Of a stretch of DNA of 53,045 nucleotides, positions 8,352 through 16,216 are shown piece after piece. The notes under the pieces are model-generated. The model saw only the letters and a list, made by a program, of their open reading frames with translations, had not been told where the DNA came from and did no database searches. Source of the DNA: Oscillospiraceae bacterium (GTDB taxonomy: Bacteria; Bacillota; Clostridia; Oscillospirales; Oscillospiraceae); the NCBI GenBank assembly GCA_015067945.1, contig SVLM01000012.1, forward strand, positions 1 through 53,045, read 5' to 3'. The position numbers were made by a program, and so were the translations under genes. Position 1 is the stretch's first letter. Every line of letters begins with the position of its first letter.

Positions 8352-8381
8352 ATTATATTCCAGCACAGCGGATTTTGTCAA
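8352..8381 (-). promoter_or_regulatory. metG promoter overlapping the end of eutT
   Basis: A perfect TTGACA (8376-8381) and a perfect TATAAT (8352-8357) are separated by 18 bases on the minus strand. The TGA stop codon of eutT lies inside the -35 box. Predicted transcription begins near 8345 and enters the T-box leader. Confidence 0.85.
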
Positions 8382-9076
8382 TATAAATTTTGCTGTCCCT
8401 TTGCCTTATACCGAATCATAAGGATATACAGCAAACTGCTGATGCGATTCATGGCCTGCAGGATGTCGGGTCTGACGGCAACGCCATCCCCATCAACAAA
8501 TGCTCGGCATGCCGCCAGCTCTGCACTTCTTGCAATGCAGCGACAGCGATTCAAATGCAGGATTTCAGGTCCATCGGTGTATTCCGGCATAAAATGGGGC
8601 TGCCCAAAAAACTCCTGAGGGCGATGACTTTGCTGCCGAATCTGCTCTTCCTTCAGGCCGCAAAGCTCCCTGCCCGGTACCGGCTCGTTCATCACGTCGC
8701 ACCGGATCAGCATCCGGGCAAGTGTCAGAATCTCTCCCAATTCCTTCCGAAACGCCGGCACATTAAGTTGACATAACATCAAATCCGCTTCCAGCAAATC
8801 CACCGCTCCCCGGAATGCAATCCGGGGGTGAGTCTTTCGCACCAGCACATCCCCATGCAAATGGGTCATATGCTCCGGCTTTTCTGTCAACGTACTGCCA
8901 TCGGGCAGGCGATACACTTCAATTTTCGCAGTTTCCGCAGAACGAATCTCAATTCGCTCCCGGCGAAGATAATCCCTTGCCCCGGAGGTAAGTTGATCGG
9001 CTTTGCTTAGGAAAAACACCCGTTTTCCATCCCGGTTGCGGATATTATCCCGGACATTTTGCTCCGTATAGAGCAT
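8378..9076 (-). CDS. eutT: Ethanolamine utilisation cobalamin adenosyltransferase EutT
   Basis: This 232-residue enzyme transfers the adenosyl group of ATP to cob(I)alamin and so supplies the cofactor of ethanolamine ammonia-lyase. The family hallmark is the segment around residues 70-95 containing HGDVLVRKTHPRIAFRG, followed by a helical C-terminal domain. A cysteine-containing NRCRCIARS stretch lies near residue 180. It is the last gene of the eut operon, and its ATG overlaps the eutM stop (TGATG), so it is translationally coupled. Its stop codon overlaps the metG promoter. Confidence 0.88.
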   Translation of the reverse strand: MLYTEQNVRDNIRNRDGKRVFFLSKADQLTSGARDYLRRERIEIRSAETAKIEVYRLPDGSTLTEKPEHMTHLHGDVLVRKTHPRIAFRGAVDLLEADLMLCQLNVPAFRKELGEILTLARMLIRCDVMNEPVPGRELCGLKEEQIRQQSHRPQEFFGQPHFMPEYTDGPEILHLNRCRCIARSAELAACRAFVDGDGVAVRPDILQAMNRISSLLYILMIRYKAKGQQNLY

Positions 9077-9378
9077 CAGGCCTTAGGTGCAGGGCCGCTT
9101 TTGCGATCCTTGGGCAAAATTGCATCCACCTCGGAGTGGGGACGGGCGATGACGTGTACGGAGATCAATTCGCCAACCTTCTCAGCAGCGGCAGCACCGG
9201 CATCAGTAGCCGCCTTGACTGCACCCACATCACCGCGAACCATCACGGTCACAAGACCACCGCCAACCTGCTCCTTGCCCACCAGCTGCACGTTGGCAGA
9301 CTTAACCATAGCATCCGCTGCTTCAATCGCACCGATGAGCCCCTTCGTTTCGATCATACCCAAAGAATTTGTGTCCAT
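9076..9378 (-). CDS. eutM: Microcompartment hexameric shell protein EutM
   Basis: This 100-residue single-BMC-domain protein is the main hexagonal facet tile of the ethanolamine microcompartment. The sequence follows the PduA/EutM pattern: [20 protein letters not shown] at the N-terminus, then a glycine-rich region and [14 protein letters not shown] near the C-terminus. A GGAG ribosome site precedes the ATG. A 200-bp gap with an inverted pair of repeats separates it from eutE, and it overlaps eutT downstream. Confidence 0.95.
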   Translation of the reverse strand: MDTNSLGMIETKGLIGAIEAADAMVKSANVQLVGKEQVGGGLVTVMVRGDVGAVKAATDAGAAAAEKVGELISVHVIARPHSEVDAILPKDRKSGPAPKA

Positions 9379-9415
9379 ATTATTGACTCCTTTACATATT
9401 TTGTTGCACTTTTAT

Positions 9416-9479
9416 GGCTCCCTTGTGTAAAGGGAGCTGGCATTTGCGAGGAACGAGCAAATGACTGAGGGATTGTCGT
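9416..9479 (+). repeat. Two-hairpin dispersed repeat, left arm of inverted pair 1
   Basis: Hairpin 1 GGCTCCCTT/AAAGGGAGC is joined by TGGC to hairpin 2 ATTTGC/GCAAAT and the tail GACTGAGGGATTG. It points toward the opposed copy at 9486-9542, between eutE and eutM. Confidence 0.65.
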
Positions 9480-9485
9480 CTTTCA

Positions 9486-9542
9486 CAACCCCTCCGGGTA
9501 AAAAGCTTTGCTTTTTACCCACCTCCCCTTGCACAGGGGAGG
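9486..9542 (-). repeat. Two-hairpin dispersed repeat, right arm of inverted pair 1
   Basis: Read on the minus strand: hairpin 1 CCTCCCC/GGGGAGG, a TGG joint, hairpin 2 with an 11-bp stem GGGTAAAAAGC/GCTTTTTACCC, and the tail GGAGGGGTTG. It lies tail-to-tail with the copy at 9416. Confidence 0.65.
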
Positions 9543-9578
9543 CTCGCACTTCGTGCTCCATCCAGGTAAAAACTCAAG

Positions 9579-11009
9579 TTACTTCAATCTCTCCAAAATT
9601 TTCGCTGTCAGCAATTCCACAAGGTCGTGATCCACACTAACCGTGGCCTTACCGACCCTTTCTTCCTGCCCCCAGGCCACCCGGCGGATGTTAATCAGGT
9701 CCAGGGGCGAAATATTGTTGGACGAGCTGCTGCCGCCCACTGCTCCGCAGCCTAAGGTCAACGCCGGGAACAACTTTGTGGTTGCACCAATGCCGCCCAA
9801 TGCCGCCGGAGTGTTCACCAAAAAACGGGAAACCGGGATTTGCAATGCAAATTTCCGTACCACGGCTTCGTCCTCCGCATGAATGGCAAAGGTGTGACCG
9901 CTGCCCTCATGCTCCAAAACCTCGATGGCTTTTTTCAGCACCGCGTCCTCGCCGTCCATCACAAAAAATGCCAGCACGGGGCAGAGCTTCTCCATAGAAT
10001 AGGGCCGTGTGGGACCTGCCTCCTGCTCCCGGGCAACCAGCACCTTCGTCCCGTTGGGCACCCGGAACCCAGCCATTTCCGCCAAAGCCGTGGCCGGTCT
10101 GCCTACAATTTGGGGATTCAATGCCCCATTGGGCTTAAAGAGCAGCTTTGCCAGTTGGCCTGCCTCCTGGGTATCCATAAAATAGAACCCCTGCCGCTTA
10201 CCCTCCTCCCGAACCGCCTGCTCCATGGATTTTTCCACAATGATACTCTGCTCCGACGCACAAACCGTGCCGTAGTCAAAGCTTTTCGACCGGGCGATGC
10301 ATTCCACCGCCTTCTTCACATCCGCACTGTGATGGATATAGGCAGGGCCATTGCCTGCACCTACGCCAATCGCCGGCTTTCCGGAGGAATAAGCCGCCCG
10401 AACCATCCCGGGACCACCGGTAGCCAAAATGAGTCGCACCTCCGGAACCGCCATCAACTCCTGACATCCAGCCATGGATGCCATACTCAGACATCCGATA
10501 CACCCAGCCGGTGCCCCGGCCTTTTCCGCTGCCGCCGCCACGATCCGTGCTGCCCGCAGGGTGCAATCCACCGCCTTTGGGTGAGGAGAAAACACAATGG
10601 CATTGCCGCTTTTGATGGCAATGAGTGCCTTGTAGCATACGGTAGAGGTAGGATTGGTGCTGGGAACGATGGCGGCGATGAGCCCTACGGGCACACCAAT
10701 CTCCCATAGTTTTTCCCCGGGCACTTCCTTCAATACGCCCACGGTTTTCATGCCCCGGATTGCCGACGCCACCGTTTCCGATGCAAATCGGTTCTTCACG
10801 GTCTTATCATCGGCATTGCCGAAGCCCGTTTCCCGAACCGCCATATCTGCCAATTCCACCGCCGCCGCGGAAAAGGCCTTGGCCATAGCCTCCACAATGG
10901 CATCGAGCTGTTGCTGGCTCATCTGTGCCAGCCGCTTTTGTGCATCCGCTGCCTGCCTGCAGAGGAGTCTGGCCTCCTGCCGGGCCGCCAAATCCTTGTC
11001 AATTTCCAA
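9579..11009 (-). CDS. eutE: Acetaldehyde dehydrogenase (acetylating) EutE
   Basis: This 476-residue aldehyde dehydrogenase converts acetaldehyde, CoA and NAD+ to acetyl-CoA in the microcompartment lumen. The catalytic cysteine is C250 in YGTVCASEQS, and the Rossmann-type segment LATGGPGMVRAA lies before it. The frame continues upstream to 11144, but that extension is translated repeat DNA. I prefer a TTG start at 11009: AAAGGA lies 9 bases upstream, and the resulting MEIDKDLAARQEARLL is the expected EutE N-terminus, whose amphipathic helix may target the enzyme to the shell. Inverted repeat pairs flank the gene on both sides. Confidence 0.93.
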   Translation of the reverse strand: MEIDKDLAARQEARLLCRQAADAQKRLAQMSQQQLDAIVEAMAKAFSAAAVELADMAVRETGFGNADDKTVKNRFASETVASAIRGMKTVGVLKEVPGEKLWEIGVPVGLIAAIVPSTNPTSTVCYKALIAIKSGNAIVFSPHPKAVDCTLRAARIVAAAAEKAGAPAGCIGCLSMASMAGCQELMAVPEVRLILATGGPGMVRAAYSSGKPAIGVGAGNGPAYIHHSADVKKAVECIARSKSFDYGTVCASEQSIIVEKSMEQAVREEGKRQGFYFMDTQEAGQLAKLLFKPNGALNPQIVGRPATALAEMAGFRVPNGTKVLVAREQEAGPTRPYSMEKLCPVLAFFVMDGEDAVLKKAIEVLEHEGSGHTFAIHAEDEAVVRKFALQIPVSRFLVNTPAALGGIGATTKLFPALTLGCGAVGGSSSSNNISPLDLINIRRVAWGQEERVGKATVSVDHDLVELLTAKILERLK

Positions 11010-11046
11010 AATTTCACATCCTTTGTTGACTATTTTCAAATCCAAC

Positions 11047-11120
11047 GCTTCCCCCGAGGGGAAGCTGTCGCACAAATCGGCTCTTCGAAACCGATTTGGG
11101 TGACTGAAGAGGAATACGGG
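11047..11120 (+). repeat. Two-hairpin dispersed repeat, left arm of inverted pair 2
   Basis: Hairpin 1 GCTTCCCC/GGGGAAGC is joined by TGTC to a long second hairpin (about 11071-11100, AAATCGG/CCGATTT) and the tail GACTGAAGAGGAATACGGG. It abuts the 5' end of eutE. Confidence 0.65.
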
Positions 11121-11210
11121 CAGGAAACTTGCAATTTTGTACAAGTTCCAGGCCTTGTAATAGGCTAGTTGATAATAGGTCTGTAAATTTTACCCCATAT
11201 TGGTTTGCCT

Positions 11211-11269
11211 CCCGTGTTCCTCTTCCGGCTCAGGCTTTGCCTTCGCCACCTTCCCCTCGGGGGAAGGTT
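11211..11269 (-). repeat. Two-hairpin dispersed repeat, right arm of inverted pair 2
   Basis: On the minus strand: hairpin 1 CCTTCCCC/GGGGAAGG, TGGC, hairpin 2 with GGC/GCC arms around an AAA loop, and the tail GGAAGAGGAACACGGG. It opposes the copy at 11047. The roughly 90 bases between them contain CAGGAAACTTG facing CAAGTTCC, so the pair may fold as one long palindrome. Confidence 0.6.
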
Positions 11270-11283
11270 TTGTCTTCCATCAG

Positions 11284-11913
11284 CTACCGCACAACCGGCC
11301 TTCCAGCCACCTCTGCCACAGCCTGAGCAAAGGCCTGACTGGCAGTTTCGCAGGCAGATTGAGTGCCGCTGAGCAGACCGCCGCCGAAATTGGTTTCACT
11401 TGGTGGTGCATATAGTTTACATAACTTTACATCTGCCGACTTTAATGCCGCATCCAAAGCATACATCCCCTCCAGGGGCGGTGCGATCAGATAGGCAATG
11501 GCACTGCCGGTCTGTACACCGGCCTCCTGAGCCAGAAAACTGCCTACGCTGCTGACCGTGTGGGCAAGATAGGGCACATCCCCCGCTTCCTGAAATCCCA
11601 GCCGACCCAAGGCGGCAATGGCCGCATCCATGCCGCTTCGCACCGCCCCGGGGGTAGGTCCTGCCAAAATGCCGATGACCTCACCGGCATTGGGCGTGGA
11701 TGCATTGGCCGCCCCGGCATAGAAGCTCCGGGCGTAGCAAACCTTCACATCCGCGGCCTTCGTGGCCGCATCCAACGCAATATAGGTGGCATCGTCACAA
11801 TCCGTGGTGAGCATGGCAAGACTGGGATACCCTTCCGGAGCACCCAATCCCCTTGCCAGTCCCGGTTCTGCATTGGCAAGATATCGCACCGCCAAAATTT
11901 TTACCGGGATCAT
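11284..11913 (-). CDS. eutL: Microcompartment trimeric shell protein EutL
   Basis: This 209-residue shell protein carries two fused BMC domains and forms pseudohexameric trimers with a gated pore. Family-typical stretches include YPSLAMLTTDCDDATYIALD and YAGAANASTPNAGEVIGILA, both matching EutL closely. The ATG overlaps the eutC stop by 4 bases (ATGA), so translation is coupled. A repeat pair of about 220 bp separates it from eutE. Confidence 0.95.
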   Translation of the reverse strand: MIPVKILAVRYLANAEPGLARGLGAPEGYPSLAMLTTDCDDATYIALDAATKAADVKVCYARSFYAGAANASTPNAGEVIGILAGPTPGAVRSGMDAAIAALGRLGFQEAGDVPYLAHTVSSVGSFLAQEAGVQTGSAIAYLIAPPLEGMYALDAALKSADVKLCKLYAPPSETNFGGGLLSGTQSACETASQAFAQAVAEVAGRPVVR

Positions 11914-12818
11914 TGTGCCGCCTCCAGGTGCAGACCTACACCGGATACCTTCTTTTTCAAAATGGTATCAATCAGTTCCGCGATATAGGCTCCCGCTTCC
12001 ACCGCCGGTGTTCCCTGGGCGTGGATATTGCTGACCACCGTCCGGGCAGATTCCAAAACACCGGTATGGGGCTTATAGGTGATATAGGCCGACATACTCT
12101 TGTCCGTCACCAAACCGGGTCGCTCCCCTACCAGCATGCACACCAATTCACAGCCGGTCACATCCCCCACCGCATCACCGGCACCAACCCGGCAGTAGCG
12201 GACAAACAGCACTTGGCCCACATCAATCCCCCGGGCCTTCAATCCGTCCTTCATAGCCGCCAGACAGTCCATTGCATTGGCCTGAATGGCCGCAGAGGAC
12301 AGCCCATCGCCAATCACCACCTGCACCCTGGGTGCATGGGGAATGACCCCTTTGATGACTTTCTGATTGGTTTCATCAAAGATTCGTCCCTTATCCGGCC
12401 GGGTTAAATATTCATCCTTGCTGTTGCAGCAGGTTTTCACTTCCACAAGGCCGTTATTCTTTGCAAAATCTTCCGCCACCTGAGAAAATACCGCATCCTG
12501 AGCCGCCGCGTGATCCGCACGGAAGCGGAGCATTGTCAGGGTCTTATACCGGGGACCGGCTCTGCCGCTGCCCAACCTTGCAGGGGTCTTTTCCTTCATT
12601 TTCTTGTATTTCTCCGGATTTTCCGCATTTTCCACCAAATAGAGCTTTCGCAGATCCAACGCTGTTACATCCGGCACAAAATCGCCGTCCGTATAACCTG
12701 CATCCTCGGCCATCGGGCCGGGATTGGCAGGCTTATAGTCACTTGATTTGACCATGGGCTCTTTCCCCAATTGACCGAGAATTTCCCCAATCAAGGCACT
12801 TAATTCCTGTTTATTCAC
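11910..12818 (-). CDS. eutC: Ethanolamine ammonia-lyase small subunit EutC
   Basis: This 302-residue subunit pairs with EutB to form the adenosylcobalamin-dependent lyase that splits ethanolamine into acetaldehyde and ammonia. The catalytic core contains RVQVVIGDGLSSAAIQANA and RYCRVGAGDAVGD, which help to hold the cobalamin. A short amphipathic helix (NKQELSALIGEILGQLG) joined by a flexible linker of about 60 residues precedes the core and resembles a shell-targeting peptide. I chose the GTG at 12818, which has AAGGTGA five bases upstream, over a TTG at 12836 with no ribosome site. A repeat pair of about 300 bp separates it from eutB. Confidence 0.93.
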   Translation of the reverse strand: MNKQELSALIGEILGQLGKEPMVKSSDYKPANPGPMAEDAGYTDGDFVPDVTALDLRKLYLVENAENPEKYKKMKEKTPARLGSGRAGPRYKTLTMLRFRADHAAAQDAVFSQVAEDFAKNNGLVEVKTCCNSKDEYLTRPDKGRIFDETNQKVIKGVIPHAPRVQVVIGDGLSSAAIQANAMDCLAAMKDGLKARGIDVGQVLFVRYCRVGAGDAVGDVTGCELVCMLVGERPGLVTDKSMSAYITYKPHTGVLESARTVVSNIHAQGTPAVEAGAYIAELIDTILKKKVSGVGLHLEAAQ

Positions 12819-12836
12819 ACCGTCACCTTTATTCAA

Positions 12837-13125
12837 ATATCAGTTTGTTGTTTCGTTTTATGGCATGATTCTCTCTTCTGCCGAAGTGGCAGCTACGAGA
12901 ATCACCGCATACGCTTCCCCCGAGGGGAAGCTGTCGAGCGTCAGCGAGACTGAAGAGGAACACGGGCAGAAAGCTTAACTTTTTCTATAGGGTTCAGACT
13001 TTCTGCAAGGCTTTACCCTTCGCCTTTCCTCTTCCGACCCGGCTGTCGCCGGGCCACCTTCCCCCCGGGGGAAGGTATGTGCCCTATGGGCACTGGCGTT
13101 CCGGCAGAGGGCGGCACATCTCCAC
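12837..13125. repeat. eutB-eutC gap with inverted pair 3 of the two-hairpin repeat
   Basis: This 289-bp gap holds no gene. On the plus strand a copy at 12913-12976 has hairpin 1 GCTTCCCC/GGGGAAGC, TGTC, a short second stem and the tail GACTGAAGAGGAACACGGG. An opposed copy at 13026-13075 has CCTTCCCC/GGGGAAGG, hairpin 2 CCCGGC/GCCGGG and the tail GGAAGAGGA. Between them GCAGAAAG faces CTTTCTGC. A small GTGCCC/GGGCAC hairpin follows at about 13080-13094. Confidence 0.65.
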
Positions 13126-14490
13126 TCAAAACAGCAAGCTGGAGCCGTCGCCTGCCTTTTTCGTCAGCTTTCCGTTTTCCGTAAAGCCCATTTTCTCCAG
13201 CCACCACTGGAATTCCGGAATTGCCGTCTTTCCGGTAATTTCTCTCAGTGCCGCCGTTTCCCGGAAGCCGGTGGTCTGATAGTTGAGCATAATATCGTCA
13301 CCATGAGGAATGCCCATAAAATAGTTGCACCCGGCCATAGTCAGCAGTGCCGCAAGATTCTCAATATCGTTCTGATCTGCCTTCATGTGGTTGGTGTAAC
13401 AGCAGTCACAGCCCATGGAAATACCGGTAAGCTTGCCCATGAAATGATCCTCAAGACCTGCCCGGGTCACCTGCCGGGCATCATACAAATATTCCGGTCC
13501 AATGAAACCAACCACCGTATTGACCAAAAAAGGCTGAAAATGCTTTGCAAAACCGTAGCACCGGGCCTCCATGGTCACCTGATCCGTACCAAAATGTGCC
13601 TCAGAGGACAGCTCAGAGCCCTGACCGGTTTCAAAATACAGCACATTGGGGCCCTCCGCCGTACCGTCCCGGAGCAAGAGATCTCTCGCCTCCGCAATGG
13701 TCTCGGCATTAAAACCGAAAGCGGCATTACCCTTTTCCGAACCGGCAATGGATTGGAAGATCAGGTCGCAGGGTGCTCCCTGCCGCACCGCCTTGATTTG
13801 TGCGGTAACATGAGCCAGTACGCAAATTTGGGTAGGAATTTCCCAATGCTCCTTGATCTCCTGAAACCGCCGCAGAACCTTACCCACTTGCTCGGGAGAA
13901 TCCGTTACCGGATTCAAGCCAATCACCGCATCTCCCGCACCGAAGCTCAACCCCTCCAGCACCGAAGCAGTGATTCCCTCCGGGTCATCGGTTGTATGAT
14001 TCGGCTGCAGTCGACAGGACAGCGTCCCCGGCAGACCGATGGTGGTATTGCAGTGGGCAGTGACGGTGATTTTATTCGCCGCATAAATCAAATCCAGATT
14101 GCTCATGAGCTTGCACACCGCCGCCACCATTTCCGAGGTCAAGCCACGGCTGATCTTGCGAATATCCGCCCCGGTGGTATCCTCCAACAGAATCCATTCC
14201 CGAAAATCCGCCACCGTCCAGCCCCGGATCTGTTCATAAACCTTTTCATTCACATCGTCCTGAATGATCCGGGTGACCTCGTCCTGCTCATAGGGTACCG
14301 CCGGATTCTCACGCAAATCTCCCAAAGTCAGTGCAGACAGAACCACCTTTGCCGCGATCCGCTCCTGAGCTGTTTCCGCCGCCAGTCCGGCCAGCTTATC
14401 GCCGGTCTTTTCCTCATTTGCCTTTGCCAGCACTTCCTTTATATCCCGGAAGGCGTATGTTTTCCCGGAAAGCACTGTTTTCAGTATCAT
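13126..14490 (-). CDS. eutB: Ethanolamine ammonia-lyase large subunit EutB
   Basis: This 454-residue TIM-barrel subunit, the usual family length, binds ethanolamine and hosts the radical reaction. Family-typical stretches include NLDLIYAANKITVTAHCNTT, the glutamate-rich YFETGQGSELSSEAH substrate region and SMGCDCCYTNHMKADQND. AAAGGAGGG precedes the ATG. It lies 12 bases after eutH and is the natural partner of EutC, although the two genes are separated by a repeat pair instead of being adjacent or overlapping as usual. Confidence 0.97.
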   Translation of the reverse strand: MILKTVLSGKTYAFRDIKEVLAKANEEKTGDKLAGLAAETAQERIAAKVVLSALTLGDLRENPAVPYEQDEVTRIIQDDVNEKVYEQIRGWTVADFREWILLEDTTGADIRKISRGLTSEMVAAVCKLMSNLDLIYAANKITVTAHCNTTIGLPGTLSCRLQPNHTTDDPEGITASVLEGLSFGAGDAVIGLNPVTDSPEQVGKVLRRFQEIKEHWEIPTQICVLAHVTAQIKAVRQGAPCDLIFQSIAGSEKGNAAFGFNAETIAEARDLLLRDGTAEGPNVLYFETGQGSELSSEAHFGTDQVTMEARCYGFAKHFQPFLVNTVVGFIGPEYLYDARQVTRAGLEDHFMGKLTGISMGCDCCYTNHMKADQNDIENLAALLTMAGCNYFMGIPHGDDIMLNYQTTGFRETAALREITGKTAIPEFQWWLEKMGFTENGKLTKKAGDGSSLLF

Positions 14491-14502
14491 AAGATCCCTC
14501 CT

Positions 14503-15585
14503 TTATCGTTTTGCATCCCGCCGGGTGATCCACAGTGCCACTGCCACCGCACTGATACCACCGGCCAGTTTTCCCAAAATCATGGCAGGCAGCATTTCCG
14601 GTGCGAACCCTGCGGTAAAGCCCAAATGATCGCCAAACACGAAGGCCGCCGACACCGCAAATGCGATGTTCACTACCTTGCCCCGCCGATCCATATCCTT
14701 GACCAGCCCAAAGGTGGCAATGGAATTTGCCAAACTGGCGATCAGGCCTGCCGCTGCCGTATCATTGATACCAAGCAGACCGCCCAGCTTTAACAAAGGC
14801 TTTTTCAGCAGCATAGTCACCACATATACCAGAGGGAACGCACCTGCCAGCACAATGGCAATTTCTCCCACAGTGTGAAAGCCGTTTTCGATGGGTGCCA
14901 TGCCGGGAATGATCACAAATCCCGTCAACGCCTCCACAATGGCTGCCACCAAACCTACGGTAATCAACGCAACAACGCCCTTGCCAAACCACCCAAAGCC
15001 CTTGATCATCCACTTCTCTGCTTTCCACAGACCCAAAGCGATCAGAGCCGCAATGATCACGATGGGAATCAGATTCCGCAGCACCATACCCGGGTCAAAC
15101 CCGGCAACCAGACCGCCCACCAATACACCGATGGGAATGGTCACAATACCGCAAAGGATTCCCTTTGCCATGGCAGGCCGATCCTCTGCCCGCAAAATAC
15201 CCATAGCCACCGGCAGGGTAAATACGATGGTAGCACCCAACATAGAGCCGGTGAGCACGCCACCGAGCAGAGCGGCATCCGAATTTGTGGACAACTCCTG
15301 AGCCAGCGGACCGCCGCCCATATCGCAGGCTAAGATCGTACCGGCAAACATGGCCGGGTCTGCACCCAAAAAACCATACACCGGCACGATCACCGGACGC
15401 AACAAATTTGCCAATACCGGTGCCAGGGCAATGATACCCACCATAGCCAGAGCCAAAGAACCCATAGCCAAAATACCGTTTTCAAATTCCTGACCAATGC
15501 CGAACCGATTCCCGATTATGCGATCCACTGCACCTAAAACAGCAAAGGCCGCCATAATCAAGATCAAAATTTCATGTGCAGACAT
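14503..15585 (-). CDS. eutH: Ethanolamine permease EutH
   Basis: This 360-residue integral membrane protein has about ten hydrophobic segments and probably imports ethanolamine, mainly when the external concentration or pH is low. Characteristic stretches are MFAGTILACDMGGGPLAQEL and the glycine-rich FVFGDHLGFTAGFAPEM near the C-terminus. The frame continues upstream to 15792 through eutN. The ATG at 15585 follows GGAGGG and gives a normal N-terminus. It lies 2 bases after eutN. Confidence 0.93.
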   Translation of the reverse strand: MSAHEILILIMAAFAVLGAVDRIIGNRFGIGQEFENGILAMGSLALAMVGIIALAPVLANLLRPVIVPVYGFLGADPAMFAGTILACDMGGGPLAQELSTNSDAALLGGVLTGSMLGATIVFTLPVAMGILRAEDRPAMAKGILCGIVTIPIGVLVGGLVAGFDPGMVLRNLIPIVIIAALIALGLWKAEKWMIKGFGWFGKGVVALITVGLVAAIVEALTGFVIIPGMAPIENGFHTVGEIAIVLAGAFPLVYVVTMLLKKPLLKLGGLLGINDTAAAGLIASLANSIATFGLVKDMDRRGKVVNIAFAVSAAFVFGDHLGFTAGFAPEMLPAMILGKLAGGISAVAVALWITRRDAKR

Positions 15586-15587
15586 TT

Positions 15588-15821
15588 TTAGCCCTCCGGA
15601 TCCAAAATTGCTACCACCGCCGCATCCACCGGTGCGTCCATGCAATACCGGGATGCCACCGTTCCGGTGGCCAAAAGTACCCGATCCCCTACGCCCGCTC
15701 CCACCTGATCTGCCGCCACGATAGGGCCTTCCTCCACATTTACCACCAAAAAGGTCTGTCCCTGCAGGCAGGCCGCCTTCCGCGTAGCCCATACCGAGCC
15801 GGTCACTGTTCCGATTTTCAA
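15588..15821 (-). CDS. eutN: Microcompartment pentameric vertex protein EutN
   Basis: This 77-residue EutN/CcmL-type protein forms the pentamers that cap shell vertices. The N-terminal MKIGTVTGSVWATRK and the central VAADQVGAGVGDRVLLATG follow the family pattern. At 77 residues it is slightly shorter than most homologues. The start overlaps the end of the upstream 132-residue gene by 4 bases. Confidence 0.92.
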   Translation of the reverse strand: MKIGTVTGSVWATRKAACLQGQTFLVVNVEEGPIVAADQVGAGVGDRVLLATGTVASRYCMDAPVDAAVVAILDPEG

Positions 15822-16216
15822 TCCGATCCCTCCAAAATTTCCCTTGCCAGGGGTGTCATAACCGCATCCCGGCCGGGTTTCTGCCCGGCAAGCCGCAGCA
15901 TTTTTGCATCCTGGGCAGTAATCAGCCGCTTGCGACCGCCATCCGTAAAGATCACACCCCAGTTTTTCAGCTCCCGCTGTGCCGACGCAAGGGATGCGGA
16001 AAGTGCCCGATTCTTCGGTGATTCCGGCAGCCCCGGCGTATACAGATATACCGGTTTTCCCTCCGCCAAGGCTTCCAAAACTGCCGGCTCTGTGAAGTGC
16101 AAAAGCTGTGACAGCTCCAGCGAGCCGATCACCACCGCATCATAGGGCATCTGCGTCACATAGGACACCCCCAGCTCCGCAGGCGGTGTTTTCCCAATCA
16201 GCAACGCCCGGATCAT
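15818..16216 (-). CDS. Microcompartment-associated orphan with EutQ-like C-terminal segment
   Basis: I cannot assign this 132-residue protein to a named family. Its N-terminal 60 residues alternate short strands and helices (MIRALLIGK, YDAVVIGSLELSQLL, GKPVYLYTPGLP) like a small flavodoxin-type or Rossmann half-domain. The C-terminal 40 residues (KRLITAQDAKMLRLAG ... MTPLAREIL) resemble the N-terminal segment of EutQ, which begins KxLITAxD and continues to ITPxAREV. It overlaps pduL upstream and eutN downstream by 4 bases each, so it is tightly embedded in the operon. A shell-linked or cargo-recruiting role is an inference from that position. Confidence 0.7.
   Translation of the reverse strand: MIRALLIGKTPPAELGVSYVTQMPYDAVVIGSLELSQLLHFTEPAVLEALAEGKPVYLYTPGLPESPKNRALSASLASAQRELKNWGVIFTDGGRKRLITAQDAKMLRLAGQKPGRDAVMTPLAREILEGSD

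Noticed and set aside
11010..11144. 45-codon N-terminal extension of EutE
   Set aside because: It is translated repeat DNA with no ribosome site, and EutE homologues begin at the MEIDKDL segment.
4783..13075. Two-hairpin repeats considered as plain terminators
   Set aside because: They lack T-runs, share a conserved joint and tail beyond the hairpins, and occur inside an operon in opposed pairs.
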